Source: Verrucomicrobiota bacterium | GTDB taxonomy: Bacteria > Verrucomicrobiota > Kiritimatiellia > UBA8416 > SLMC01 | DNA length: 35,065 bases | Direction of reading: 5' to 3' | Assembly (NCBI GenBank): GCA_030018915.1 | Contig: JASEHE010000007.1 | Location: 1-35,065 of the forward strand | Program-made: the position numbers and the translations under genes | Notes under the pieces: generated by a model | The model's database searches: none | Told to the model about the DNA's origin: nothing | Seen by the model: only the letters and a program-made list of their open reading frames with translations | In this document: positions 26,801-35,065 of the stretch, in pieces | How the letters are laid out: each line of letters starts with the position of its first letter | Numbering within the stretch: position 1 is the first letter of the stretch

Positions 26801-29800
26801 AGTGACGGTCCTCTTGACCGGGACACGGGGGGAGGTGACGGCCTGACGAATTTCGAGGAGTTCCAGAGCTACTACACGTCAACCAACGTTTGGGGGAATT
26901 GGTCCATTCTGACGAATTGGGCGAATAAACTGCGGCCATGCGACCCGTTTGACCGGGATACGGATGCTGACCAGGCTCCAGATGGCTCTGAGCGCGACGC
27001 TTTCAATTTCTCCGGCGGTATGGGAGTGTTGCGCCAGATAAGCGGTGAGGATTTTTACTATACGGGCGGCGGTCTGAATCCCTGCACGGTGGATACGGAC
27101 ATGGACTACCTGCCGGACTACTGGGAGGCTTCTTTTGCGGGCGCGGTGGGCACCAATGCCGATGGGAACCTCACATGCACAAACAGCGGCATGGATGGAA
27201 CCGAGGTCGACTACTTGATGGACCCTGACCGCGACGGTTTGCGCAATTACCAGGAGTATCTTGCCGGCGCGACGTATCACTGGCAATGGTCCTACAACAA
27301 CCCGTTTCAATTAACGAACGGCTGGAGATCATTCTACCAGATTGATATGGTTCAGGGCAGATACAATCCCTGGGATTTCTTTGACGTGCGGATGTCCGCC
27401 ACTCCGGCAAGGCCCTATGGAGATGCCATGCTCGGACCTGGCGGACGCGAGCCGAAAAGGTGGGATCCTCGCTTCTGGGCGGCGCTGCGAGTTCCTCCTG
27501 TCCCCTATCGATTCATCACGGCGGGCGAACCGATGGGGCCTCCGCTGGCCATCGGGGGTGCGGTGTTGTACAGCACGTGTTTCCCCAACACTCGGGATAC
27601 GGACGGCGACGGGATGGACGACTACTTCGAAATATATCACATGATGAATCCGATCGGCGGAGTGATGTTCGATCGGGTGTTGGACAAAATACGGGGTTCC
27701 CCAGATCTTCCGCTGGGTCCACCAGGCGGCGGGGAAGACCTGGAATTCGCTCCATGGATGAACGGGTGGCACCATCTGGATTGGGATCAGGACGGGCTGC
27801 CGAATATCTATGAATCGGTTCAGCCGCTTGCGCCGGATCCGCAATTCTACCATACGGATCCGTCCCCCTATTGGTTGAGCGACATCAGCCACGTCAAGAG
27901 CTGGGCCAGCATGTACTACTGGCTGGGCCCGGAAATGGGCTCCCTGGGGTACTGGTATTGGAACCCGCTGGTGCTTATGCGTGGGCCGAACGTTCCGTTC
28001 ACGCCGCCTGCGTACTTCTTCGATTTCGAGATGCACGAGGGGTTCGATACGGACAACGACGGCATTGCCGATCGCGCCGAACTCGTGGACACAACCGCAG
28101 GACCAGGCTCCACGGACCCGCTGACCGGCGAAGACCCTATCAAGAGGCGGGCGCTTCGGCTGAACGGACAGGCGGCGGCAAGGACACAGGGCCAGGGCTA
28201 TGTGCATGATCCGTGGACTGCATTCCGGGAATTCGCCGCTGAGGTCTGGGTGCGAGCGGACAATCCCCAGGCGGGTCGAGACCAGGTTGTGGTGGAGCGG
28301 CCGGCATTGGTGCCAATTGGCAATCCGATGTCCCTGACCCCTGGTCTTCGGCTGAATTTCCGAATCGCCGTTGATTCGAACGGATGTCCGTATGTCGGAT
28401 ACCATGGCAGCGGCACGGACGCTGTTTTCGAGGAAGCCAGGGCGCCGGTCGCGCAACGTTTGATTGCCGATCAGTGGTATCATCTGGCCGGAGTGTACGA
28501 CGGCCAGGCCAACGAGTTGCGGCTCTACGTGAACGGCCGGCTTGCCGCCATGAAGCCTACCGCGGAGATTCCTCACAATGGGTGGTATGGGGGTGAGTTC
28601 GGCAATCCCGATATCCCTCAGGCCTATATCTGGTCGTTCATGCCGATCATTGTCGGCGCCTGCGAGCGGAATCCAGGGGGATGGATCGGCGGCGTTCCAA
28701 TGTCGTTTAGTCCGTGGATGTATAATCGCGGGATTCCATGTCCGTGGCCGGGCATCTATCCGGGTCATTCGCCTCCCGACTTGGGTCTGTTTTTCGCGGG
28801 CTATGTTGACGAGGTCCGAGTGTGGAACGGGCGTCGAACTCAGGCTGAGATTCGCGGAAACATGAACCGGACATTCCGCCGGGTTGATGTTATGGCGGCC
28901 AACCTGGCGGCCAGACAGAGTGGGGGCAGCGAGCTTTTGTACTGCTATGGATTTGACGATCTTCCGGACGTTGACTATGCCGGGCCGGCGCCCGAAGGGT
29001 TCAATCTGCTGACCGGCTATCCGCACGACGGCAGCTATATGTACACGCCGTGGTGGGCCACAGCGCCTGATGTTTCGATGGTGTACAACGACTACAAGTA
29101 TGTGCCCTGGCTGGAGAACGTCGCAGGGCACTTACCTCTTGATCCTCCAGCCGATACGACACTTGTGTGGAGCAATCGGTATCCGAATACTCTCAATCCG
29201 TATGTCTATGTGTACGGACACGCGACCGAAGGCTTTTTCGAGCAGCATCCGTTCTACTACTCGCCTTTGGAGCGCGACATGTTGCCGTTGCGATGGGCGG
29301 TGGCGGAAGAGGACGTTGCCATGTGGGACAAAGGCGGCGTGCCGGCGCGCGATCCGTACGACAGCGACGGCGACACGCTGCCGGACGATTGGGAAATCGC
29401 GCATGGCCTGGACCCGCTGGTTGCCACCGGCGCCGACGGCGCGGACGGCGATCCGGACGGCGACGGCCTGTCGAACATATATGAGTACCTGACCGGCAAC
29501 GATCCGCACAGCGGGGATTCCGACGGCGATTCGATCCCGGACAGGGACGAAGACTATGACGGCGACGGCCTGAGCAACAGGGCGGAACTGAATATCGGTA
29601 CCATGCCCCACCGCGTGGATACCGACGACGACGGCGTGACGGACTGGGAAGAAACGACCGGCTCGACGGATTCCAGGTACAACGCGATCCGTCCGAACAC
29701 GAGTCTGCCGCCAAGCGGAATGACGGACCCGCTTGATGCGCTCTCGCCGTTCATGCAGCGGTCAATGTATTTCAACGGAAACGCGCGCCTGATCGTGCCG

Positions 29801-32800
29801 CCGTCGAATAAGCTGATGGCGAAAGACTGGTCGCTCGAGATGTGGGTTCGCCCGATAACAAACGGCGACGGCGGCGTGTTGGTGTGCCGGTATATCACGG
29901 CGCCGGTCCCCGGAGAATTCGGCGTCAACTATGAACTCGGCCTCTCAACGAACAGCCCGGCGGGCGCCGTGCGTCCGTATGTTCAATATGTCGCCAATGA
30001 CGGCGCCACGGTTCGGGTTGACGGCACGGGACCGACGGAGGTCACCGCCCAACTGCATAGGGTGACGATCCCGCTGGATACGTGGTCTCATCTGGCGGCG
30101 ACGTACGACAGCGTTGCGTACAGGCTGTCGTTGTACGTGGACGGCGAACTGGCGGCCTATCGGACGGACGCCACGGTGACGCCGCCGACGGTCTTCGGTT
30201 ACTTCACCGATCATACCGCCGATGAAGTGACGATTGGGGCATATCGGTCAATCGGAGCGATTACCAATGCGTACGAAGGCTATATTGACGAAGTCCGAAT
30301 ATGGCGCGGGGTCAGATCGGCCGCGGATATCCAGGCTCGGTACAACGCGCCGGAGGTTGTCCCGGGCGGTTTGCGCGGCGGCGACCTCGTGGCGCTCAGG
30401 AATCGGGCATGGGTTCCGAATGAGGGCTTGAGCGCGGCCGTTATGAGCCTGCCGGAGAATCAAGCGGCGCGCGTCTTGGTCCAATTCCGCGCGGAGCCGC
30501 CGACGCAGGGCATTCTGGCGTTGGAACGGGCGGGCGCTCGAATTATGAACTATGTTTCGCGGAGCGTGCGGCTGGTTTCCGCCACGCCGGCGCAATTGCG
30601 CGCCGCGCGGGACGGCATTCGCTGGGCCGACGCGCCGGCGGCGAGCGACAAGATTTCCGCGGACCTGTGCGTGGACGGAAGCCACGCGGCCAGGAAGGTG
30701 CTGGTTCAGTTTTTCGATGACGCGCCTTTGGCCGACGCGCTGGCGGCGATTTCGAGCGTCGGCGCGAATATCGTGGGAGAACGGAAATACCTCGCCTCGA
30801 CCTACATGGTTGTCGAGGCCGACGATGCCAAGCTTGCCGCGCTGGCCGGTAGCGACGCGACAGCCTGGATTATGAGGTGCCCGAATCGGTTGCCGTTCGG
30901 CAGCCCGGCTCATGTCTGTTCCGGACCGATGGTGCAGGGCCTGAAACTGGCGCCGTTTGCCGTCGTGGGCGATGGATGGGACGGGCCGGGACGGGGGTCC
31001 GCCGATCTTCTCTATTGCTTCATGAACGTGACGCCCGATCTGCCGGAGACGGCGGCGCGGCAGGCGGTCATTGACAGCATGAAAAAGTGGGCATTTGAGG
31101 CTGCCTTGTCCTTTACCGAGACGCCCGCGCAAGGCCGGAACAATTCCATTGATATCGGATGGTACGCCGGCGATCATGGCGACGGCGATCCGTTCGATGG
31201 GCCGTTCGGCGTGCTCGCGCACGCTTTTTTACCAAACGATGTCAATCCGGAACCGATTGCGGGCGATGTTCACTTTGACGAGGATGAGACCTGGAGGGTC
31301 GGCGTGGGAGCGGGCATAAGTCTTCCGTGTGTGTCTCTGCACGAACTTGGACACTCGCTCGGGATGGATCATTCCACCGATCCTGATGCGATTATGTTCC
31401 CGTTCTACCAGGATGTGGCGGATCCTCAGTTGACACAGGACGACATTGACGGCATTCAGTCCATCTACGGTTCTCCCGTGGGGCGCGGCGTGAGCACTTC
31501 GTTCCGGTTCGACGACGGCGGAACGACGGCGGAAGATTTCGGTGAGCCGCAAGACTGGCTGAATGACTGGGCGTCCGCCGCAGTGCTGGATGGGTGCGCG
31601 TTTGCCACGAACCAGTTCGCGCCGTTGGACAAGGATTCGGACGGAGATGGCATGCCGGATTTGTGGGAGATGGCGCATGGACTGGATCCGTACGGCGCCA
31701 CGAGCCCCAATGGGGCATGGGGAGACCCGGACCGGGACGGCCTGAACAACATTTCGGAGTATTGGGCCGGCACGGACCCGATGGATTCGGACAGCGACAA
31801 TGACGGCTTTGGCGATTATGACAGCCGCAGCAGCCCGAACGCGAGGACCTGGGGCGAGATGTACGACGACGGCGACGGCATACCGGACGAGTGGGAAATG
31901 CTCTATCCGGGCCCCGCGCCGACCACGGGCAAACGGGGGCTGGACCCGGCCTACTACGACGCCCATCTCGATCCGGATGAAGACGGCTGGAGCAACTACG
32001 CGGAGTATATGGGTTCCTATCTCGATGCCACCCGGAACCTGGTTCGCAGTTCCGATCCGTTGAATCCGGCAAACTATCCGGAACCGCTCCTGACCTTGCA
32101 TGCGCGGTACCATGGCGCGCGAGGGAATATGATCGAAGACGTATTGGCGCAAGGCGCACAGATTCATATTGACTTCTATACCACTGCCGCGATGGACGGC
32201 TTCCCGGTCGGCGCGTTGAACATGACGACGGCGTCGAGCCAGACGCGCGCGCTGACGACCGGTCACCTCGTTGAGGGAACGAACTATCTATTCTGCTATC
32301 TCGATCTGGACGTGAACGGCCAATGGGATCCGATAAACGAGCCGGCCGGCATACCGACGGAACAACCGTTGATCGGGTGGGACGATTCGAACGACATCGA
32401 GATCGGGCTGACGGACAGTCAGCCGGCCCGGCCTCGTTTCGGCTGGGGCGCCGTCACGACCGCCGTGTATCGTATCGAAATAAAGCAGGGCGCGACAACC
32501 GTGTTCACTCGACTCATGAATGCGCCGCGCAACTATGTTCATGAGGGCGACTACCTGTATGCGGGCCTGTCCGCCCTGGCCAGCAACAACAACGCGTACA
32601 CCTGCCTGATCTACACGAACGCCGACTTCTATGGGCACAAAGAATGGCTGTACTATACCTACGCGATCAAGTTCGTGGAAACTCCGCCGCTGTCGCGGCC
32701 GTCGCTCTACGGGCACGATTGGACGTATCCCTATGCCAGAAACGTCATGGAGTGGACCATGGACGCGAATTCCACGAGATACAGCATGGATATTGCCGCC

Positions 32801-33973
32801 TTGACGAATGGGCCCATCCTTATGACCGTCGCGGATCGGCCGGCGCCCTATCGCAACCGGCACGGAAACTACGCGACCGAGATTCCGAGCGCCAATCCGG
32901 CCGGGCTCTTCTACGCCGGGGACACCTACACCCTCGGCGCAAACTGGGCCAACGGCAGGTATTGGATGCGAATTCGTTCCGGAGCGGGATCGAATCGCGT
33001 GTCAATCAACTCGGCCTGGCGCGCGTTCAACCTGGGCCTGGCGCCGCCGGCCGGCGCCGGCAAGTCCATGATAGATGGAGACGTGCGCTACTTCGGAAAG
33101 GTGAGCCGCGGATACGGCGATCCTCAGAGCAATCTCGTCATTGTCGTGCAGTCGTTTATGTCGCAAGGGTTCAGCGGAAACCCGGACGGGCAAGTTCAGA
33201 TCGTCTATGTTTGCGACCCAAACAGTCCTTCGCCGCTCAAGGGTTCCTACCGGATCATGGGGCTGCACAATGGCCGGCACTACGTCCGCGCGTTTATTGA
33301 CATGAATGCCAACAGAAAACTGGATCGCTTCGAGCCCTATGGATTCGCCAAGGATTCCGTTACGGACACCGACTATGTCCCGAGGATGGTCAACCTTTCC
33401 GGCCAAGGCGGCGTGGCGGCGACCGACATCGACATCGTCATTCGCGATCGCGACACGGACGACGATCAACTGCCGGACGGCTGGGAATGGCAGTACTTCG
33501 GCACTCTCGCCTACGGCGCGCACGACGATCCGGACAACGACTTGGCCGACAACCTGCAGGAGTACATGGACACCTTGTACGATTCCGACCCCTCGGATCC
33601 TGATACCGACGACGACGGGCTGCTCGACGGGCAGGAATTGGCGCTCGGGTTGTCAACGCATAATCCGGACACGGACAGAGATGGCGTCTCGGACGGCATC
33701 GAAGTGCTGCGGACCAAGACCGACCCGCTCGATGCGGCGGACTACCTGAACATTAACGCTGTCGAGATGCTCGCCGTGCCGTTCGATGGCGTGAGCTTCA
33801 CGCTCCGCTGGGTGGGCAAGGATGGCGTGCTGTACGGGGTCCAATACAGCGACGATCTGAGCTCGTGGCAGAGCGTTACCAACATCTGGACCGGCGCCGG
33901 AGTGCACGAGTACAGAGACCCGCAATCTCCGACGTGCCCGAAACGCTACTACCGCGTGATTGTGCCGTGGTAA
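23861..33973 (+). CDS. giant (~3370 aa) exported multi-domain protein: InlB-like repeats, seven FG-GAP repeats, two LamG-like domains, I9-like units, matrixin (M10) protease domain, many Ca-binding (TSP3-like) repeats
   Basis: Start set at MKRQNRTTKKQLWLLAAMAALCGALPSTAPA (signal peptide), 24 codons inside the listed ORF; HELGHSLGMDHS plus AIMFPFY Met-turn; repeated DTDGDGxxDxWE units; C-terminus RYYRVIVPW. Confidence 0.92.
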   Translation: MKRQNRTTKKQLWLLAAMAALCGALPSTAPAYDLYIGPIPDGGARGIIMQPVVTATSTIITTTAVQVTVAAQGANGYTFDHWVVMDYGTGMGLNSTTSNPAYLRGPASSGNVFVDACFRPEHRVTLAVSGDGSTTPAPGVYDYTNGQVVAFMAARTGNNYFHYWTIDAVFYSQNESISITVTNDFALTAVFKVENPDDFDGDNDGMPDSWEIRYGLNPAIFGAYDDPDNDGLPNLLEYHFSTTLVHYVSSPIHADSDGDGMDDGYEYYHIGIPGARGVVGLASNMLAIVRAGGEYGPNGNPDADYIWNTLTGYETGIGLSNIKEYNGPDLVAPGTWPPVVVPNVTMLVNRYEPSPSDSGDQSYSDTTDSEDDGFDDGYEYSWDIWQGGHEGAQVGDPLGHLVPYRFGMAALPSSVVIGDWNLDATQDVAVANFGQDNVTILFGIGRGRFGGPALTNTLPVGAGPCALVRSDINGDGFMDLVTANRNTNSISILYGLGDGRFLSAVNYTVGTYVAGDNASCVAAADFNGGGVDIAVAHQGNDCVYILSAPAFTVTQTIPLGAGARPSYIATGAIWGGADLVTANWGANTVSVLRNSGGVFSVFTNLAAAGQPSCALLADFTHDTINDVVVSCFGGRAVYGWKGLGAGAFAAPIVTSLGGASSPRHMAMGQFEGDVNWPARNDSPDVAVANEIYSTASILLGSAFDMSFGQDSEVAAEQGPYWIAAGDLNADNLDDLAVVNRNSDSMQVFFGIGNGRFGAGVSYAASARIVDRRFNPAVAHALPPDNGKPDYDFIYNKDTAFVGSWLTDEMEYMAWTTAATNVSWAGTNGLLRPEFPNRRRCTHPFLWDCDKDFLPDGWELAFGYDPWDINTDDNDRNDGQENPDGDWYALGPGGTNHNSLYLAIGFDPRTAYGCLNRQELVTSANNEEFSNYQELIGPRGFAAIMPNDPDDRCTHPFRNDTDGDGIWDGWEWYVGLNAKNSSDGPLDRDTGGGDGLTNFEEFQSYYTSTNVWGNWSILTNWANKLRPCDPFDRDTDADQAPDGSERDAFNFSGGMGVLRQISGEDFYYTGGGLNPCTVDTDMDYLPDYWEASFAGAVGTNADGNLTCTNSGMDGTEVDYLMDPDRDGLRNYQEYLAGATYHWQWSYNNPFQLTNGWRSFYQIDMVQGRYNPWDFFDVRMSATPARPYGDAMLGPGGREPKRWDPRFWAALRVPPVPYRFITAGEPMGPPLAIGGAVLYSTCFPNTRDTDGDGMDDYFEIYHMMNPIGGVMFDRVLDKIRGSPDLPLGPPGGGEDLEFAPWMNGWHHLDWDQDGLPNIYESVQPLAPDPQFYHTDPSPYWLSDISHVKSWASMYYWLGPEMGSLGYWYWNPLVLMRGPNVPFTPPAYFFDFEMHEGFDTDNDGIADRAELVDTTAGPGSTDPLTGEDPIKRRALRLNGQAAARTQGQGYVHDPWTAFREFAAEVWVRADNPQAGRDQVVVERPALVPIGNPMSLTPGLRLNFRIAVDSNGCPYVGYHGSGTDAVFEEARAPVAQRLIADQWYHLAGVYDGQANELRLYVNGRLAAMKPTAEIPHNGWYGGEFGNPDIPQAYIWSFMPIIVGACERNPGGWIGGVPMSFSPWMYNRGIPCPWPGIYPGHSPPDLGLFFAGYVDEVRVWNGRRTQAEIRGNMNRTFRRVDVMAANLAARQSGGSELLYCYGFDDLPDVDYAGPAPEGFNLLTGYPHDGSYMYTPWWATAPDVSMVYNDYKYVPWLENVAGHLPLDPPADTTLVWSNRYPNTLNPYVYVYGHATEGFFEQHPFYYSPLERDMLPLRWAVAEEDVAMWDKGGVPARDPYDSDGDTLPDDWEIAHGLDPLVATGADGADGDPDGDGLSNIYEYLTGNDPHSGDSDGDSIPDRDEDYDGDGLSNRAELNIGTMPHRVDTDDDGVTDWEETTGSTDSRYNAIRPNTSLPPSGMTDPLDALSPFMQRSMYFNGNARLIVPPSNKLMAKDWSLEMWVRPITNGDGGVLVCRYITAPVPGEFGVNYELGLSTNSPAGAVRPYVQYVANDGATVRVDGTGPTEVTAQLHRVTIPLDTWSHLAATYDSVAYRLSLYVDGELAAYRTDATVTPPTVFGYFTDHTADEVTIGAYRSIGAITNAYEGYIDEVRIWRGVRSAADIQARYNAPEVVPGGLRGGDLVALRNRAWVPNEGLSAAVMSLPENQAARVLVQFRAEPPTQGILALERAGARIMNYVSRSVRLVSATPAQLRAARDGIRWADAPAASDKISADLCVDGSHAARKVLVQFFDDAPLADALAAISSVGANIVGERKYLASTYMVVEADDAKLAALAGSDATAWIMRCPNRLPFGSPAHVCSGPMVQGLKLAPFAVVGDGWDGPGRGSADLLYCFMNVTPDLPETAARQAVIDSMKKWAFEAALSFTETPAQGRNNSIDIGWYAGDHGDGDPFDGPFGVLAHAFLPNDVNPEPIAGDVHFDEDETWRVGVGAGISLPCVSLHELGHSLGMDHSTDPDAIMFPFYQDVADPQLTQDDIDGIQSIYGSPVGRGVSTSFRFDDGGTTAEDFGEPQDWLNDWASAAVLDGCAFATNQFAPLDKDSDGDGMPDLWEMAHGLDPYGATSPNGAWGDPDRDGLNNISEYWAGTDPMDSDSDNDGFGDYDSRSSPNARTWGEMYDDGDGIPDEWEMLYPGPAPTTGKRGLDPAYYDAHLDPDEDGWSNYAEYMGSYLDATRNLVRSSDPLNPANYPEPLLTLHARYHGARGNMIEDVLAQGAQIHIDFYTTAAMDGFPVGALNMTTASSQTRALTTGHLVEGTNYLFCYLDLDVNGQWDPINEPAGIPTEQPLIGWDDSNDIEIGLTDSQPARPRFGWGAVTTAVYRIEIKQGATTVFTRLMNAPRNYVHEGDYLYAGLSALASNNNAYTCLIYTNADFYGHKEWLYYTYAIKFVETPPLSRPSLYGHDWTYPYARNVMEWTMDANSTRYSMDIAALTNGPILMTVADRPAPYRNRHGNYATEIPSANPAGLFYAGDTYTLGANWANGRYWMRIRSGAGSNRVSINSAWRAFNLGLAPPAGAGKSMIDGDVRYFGKVSRGYGDPQSNLVIVVQSFMSQGFSGNPDGQVQIVYVCDPNSPSPLKGSYRIMGLHNGRHYVRAFIDMNANRKLDRFEPYGFAKDSVTDTDYVPRMVNLSGQGGVAATDIDIVIRDRDTDDDQLPDGWEWQYFGTLAYGAHDDPDNDLADNLQEYMDTLYDSDPSDPDTDDDGLLDGQELALGLSTHNPDTDRDGVSDGIEVLRTKTDPLDAADYLNINAVEMLAVPFDGVSFTLRWVGKDGVLYGVQYSDDLSSWQSVTNIWTGAGVHEYRDPQSPTCPKRYYRVIVPW
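25096..26155 (+). other. seven FG-GAP/VCBS-type repeats (predicted seven-bladed propeller)
   Basis: Units starting VVIGDWN, CALVRSDIN, SCVAAADFN, SYIATGAIW, SCALLADFT, RHMAMGQFE, YWIAAGDLN with DLVxANxxxNxxSxLxG strands. Confidence 0.75.
28150..28880 (+). other. LamG-like (concanavalin-fold) domain 1
   Basis: ALRLNGQ...FAAEVWVRADN...WYHLAGVYDGQANELRLYVNGRLAAMKP...GYVDEVRVWNGRRTQAEIRGNMN. Confidence 0.75.
29763..30357 (+). other. LamG-like domain 2
   Basis: SMYFNGNARLIVPPSNKLMAKDWSLEMWVRP...WSHLAATYDSVAYRLSLYVDGELAAY...GYIDEVRIWRGVRSAADIQARYN. Confidence 0.8.
31010..31472 (+). other. matrixin-type (M10) metalloprotease catalytic domain
   Basis: HELGHSLGMDH zinc motif at 31340-31372, downstream Met-turn DAIMFPFY, terminal LTQDDIDGIQSIYG. 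Confidence 0.85.
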
Positions 33974-34046
33974 CCGCTCCTGGCCGCCTTGCGCGACAAG
34001 AGCGAGAGATCGTTGGGAAACGCGCGGCCGTTTTTCCTCCTGTCCT

Positions 34047-34075
34047 GAATCTTGCGCCGACCCGGCGCAAGGTTC
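34047..34075 (+). terminator. strong hairpin GAATCTTGCGCC-gaccc-GGCGCAAGGTTC, possible terminator (no U-tract)
   Basis: 12-bp stem with one G-U pair, ~75 nt downstream of the giant gene stop. Confidence 0.4.
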
Positions 34076-34177
34076 GGGTCTTGACTTTACGTGGCTCGTC
34101 AGGCGAGAATGGTCGCTGTGATTTATGATTTCAGGGCGAAGGGTAACGACTAAACGTTGGAAGGAGCCGACAGAACT

Positions 34178-35065
34178 ATGAAGACATCGTGTGTTTTAGT
34201 TTCCGTCCTCGCCGTAGCAAGCGTGTGCATGGGGTTGGTTGGCTGCGAATGGAAAATGGCCGGAGACGACGGATTCAATTCGTGGAGCGATCGGTACAAA
34301 TGGGTCAATTTCAGCGGCACCTATCGAGGAGACAACGACCTTCTAGTCAAAAAGGCAAGTAAGTCCCGGGGAGGCGGCGGTGGCGGCGGTGACGATGACG
34401 GCGACAGGGTGACCATCAGGAATGAGCCGGACGGGGTGGCGCCGCCGTATACGGGCTCGCTGTCGGGGAATATGGAGCACCTTCCGGTTGTGCCTGGCTC
34501 GATTACCATCGTGTTTGGCTGGTCGCAGAGCGGAGCCTTCGGTTCGTTCACCGACGATGGCGAGGGAGTGCTGGATGGCTGGTTTAGGCTTTTCGGTCCG
34601 GATCCGCCCCTTCGGGGCAACGGCAGGATCATATACGACACCGGTGTTTGGACTCTCTCATTGGCCCAGCCCGGCTTAATGAACGAACAGCCCATCACGC
34701 TGAACTATCAATACACACTGACCAACATTGTTATTGTTGATAAAAAGCCGACGAATGATGTAGACATTGTAACAGCCGGCGGGTCCATCTATACGTTTCA
34801 GGTGTTTCAGAACGGCGAGGACCTGGAAATTCTCGACAACAACGGCTATCGCTATCATGGTGTTATGGCCGGCGTGAAAACAGCGGGCGGAGACGACACT
34901 GGAATGACATCCGGAGACGTCATCGCGCAATACGAGGCGCGGGGCGGCAAGAAAGCGAGCGTAACCATTGAGGGCACGTTCCGAGGGGTGTACACGGCGC
35001 CGGCGAATACAGGTCTTTCCGGCATCCTCAGGAATCGAGTGATTGAGGGCACATGGATGGAGGAT
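34178..35065 (+). CDS. lipoprotein, unknown function; open at the right window edge
   Basis: AAGGAG ribosome-binding site at 34161; MKTSCVLVSVLAVASVCMGLVGCEWK lipobox; open frame for 296 codons to the window end; poly-Gly/Asp linker RGGGGGGGDDDGD. Absent from the ORF list because no stop is reached. Confidence 0.8.
   Translation, partial: MKTSCVLVSVLAVASVCMGLVGCEWKMAGDDGFNSWSDRYKWVNFSGTYRGDNDLLVKKASKSRGGGGGGGDDDGDRVTIRNEPDGVAPPYTGSLSGNMEHLPVVPGSITIVFGWSQSGAFGSFTDDGEGVLDGWFRLFGPDPPLRGNGRIIYDTGVWTLSLAQPGLMNEQPITLNYQYTLTNIVIVDKKPTNDVDIVTAGGSIYTFQVFQNGEDLEILDNNGYRYHGVMAGVKTAGGDDTGMTSGDVIAQYEARGGKKASVTIEGTFRGVYTAPANTGLSGILRNRVIEGTWMED

Noticed and set aside
27329-29131. 600-aa minus-strand ORF opposite the giant protein
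   Set aside because: Antisense shadow of LamG/Ca-repeat coding region; no domain features.
33900-33973. PEP-CTERM or LPXTG-like sorting tail on the giant proteins
   Set aside because: No motif-TM-basic tail; both proteins end in a globular domain finishing with YYRV.
1-35065. CRISPR arrays, tRNA/rRNA genes, transposase or phage genes, defence systems
   Set aside because: None recognised on either strand.

Overview
High-GC bacterial chromosomal window. The gene style (GYF_2/coiled-coil proteins, giant exported multi-domain proteins ending in '...YYRV') suggests a PVC-type lineage, but this is inference only. Left half: LysM lipoprotein, membrane coiled-coil protein, 1.4-kaa GYF_2/coiled-coil protein, DnaE, a GmhA-like SIS isomerase, a ZIP transporter, a truncated MinD/Mrp-like ATPase remnant, an amidase_3 lipoprotein, and a sigma-54 activator with an unusual C-terminus. 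Right half, the most interesting part: an apparent exported-protein locus. Small exported coiled-coil genes each sit just upstream of a giant exported metalloprotease: a 1960-aa M4/NHL-propeller protein and a ~3370-aa matrixin/FG-GAP-propeller/LamG/Ca-binding-repeat protein. Two good sigma-54 -24/-12 promoter matches lie in front of the coiled-coil genes, next to the sigma-54 activator. The window ends inside a lipoprotein gene. Palindromic repeats, an early-CDS palindrome and poly-G tracts add further observations. All calls come from reading the sequence; no database search was run.
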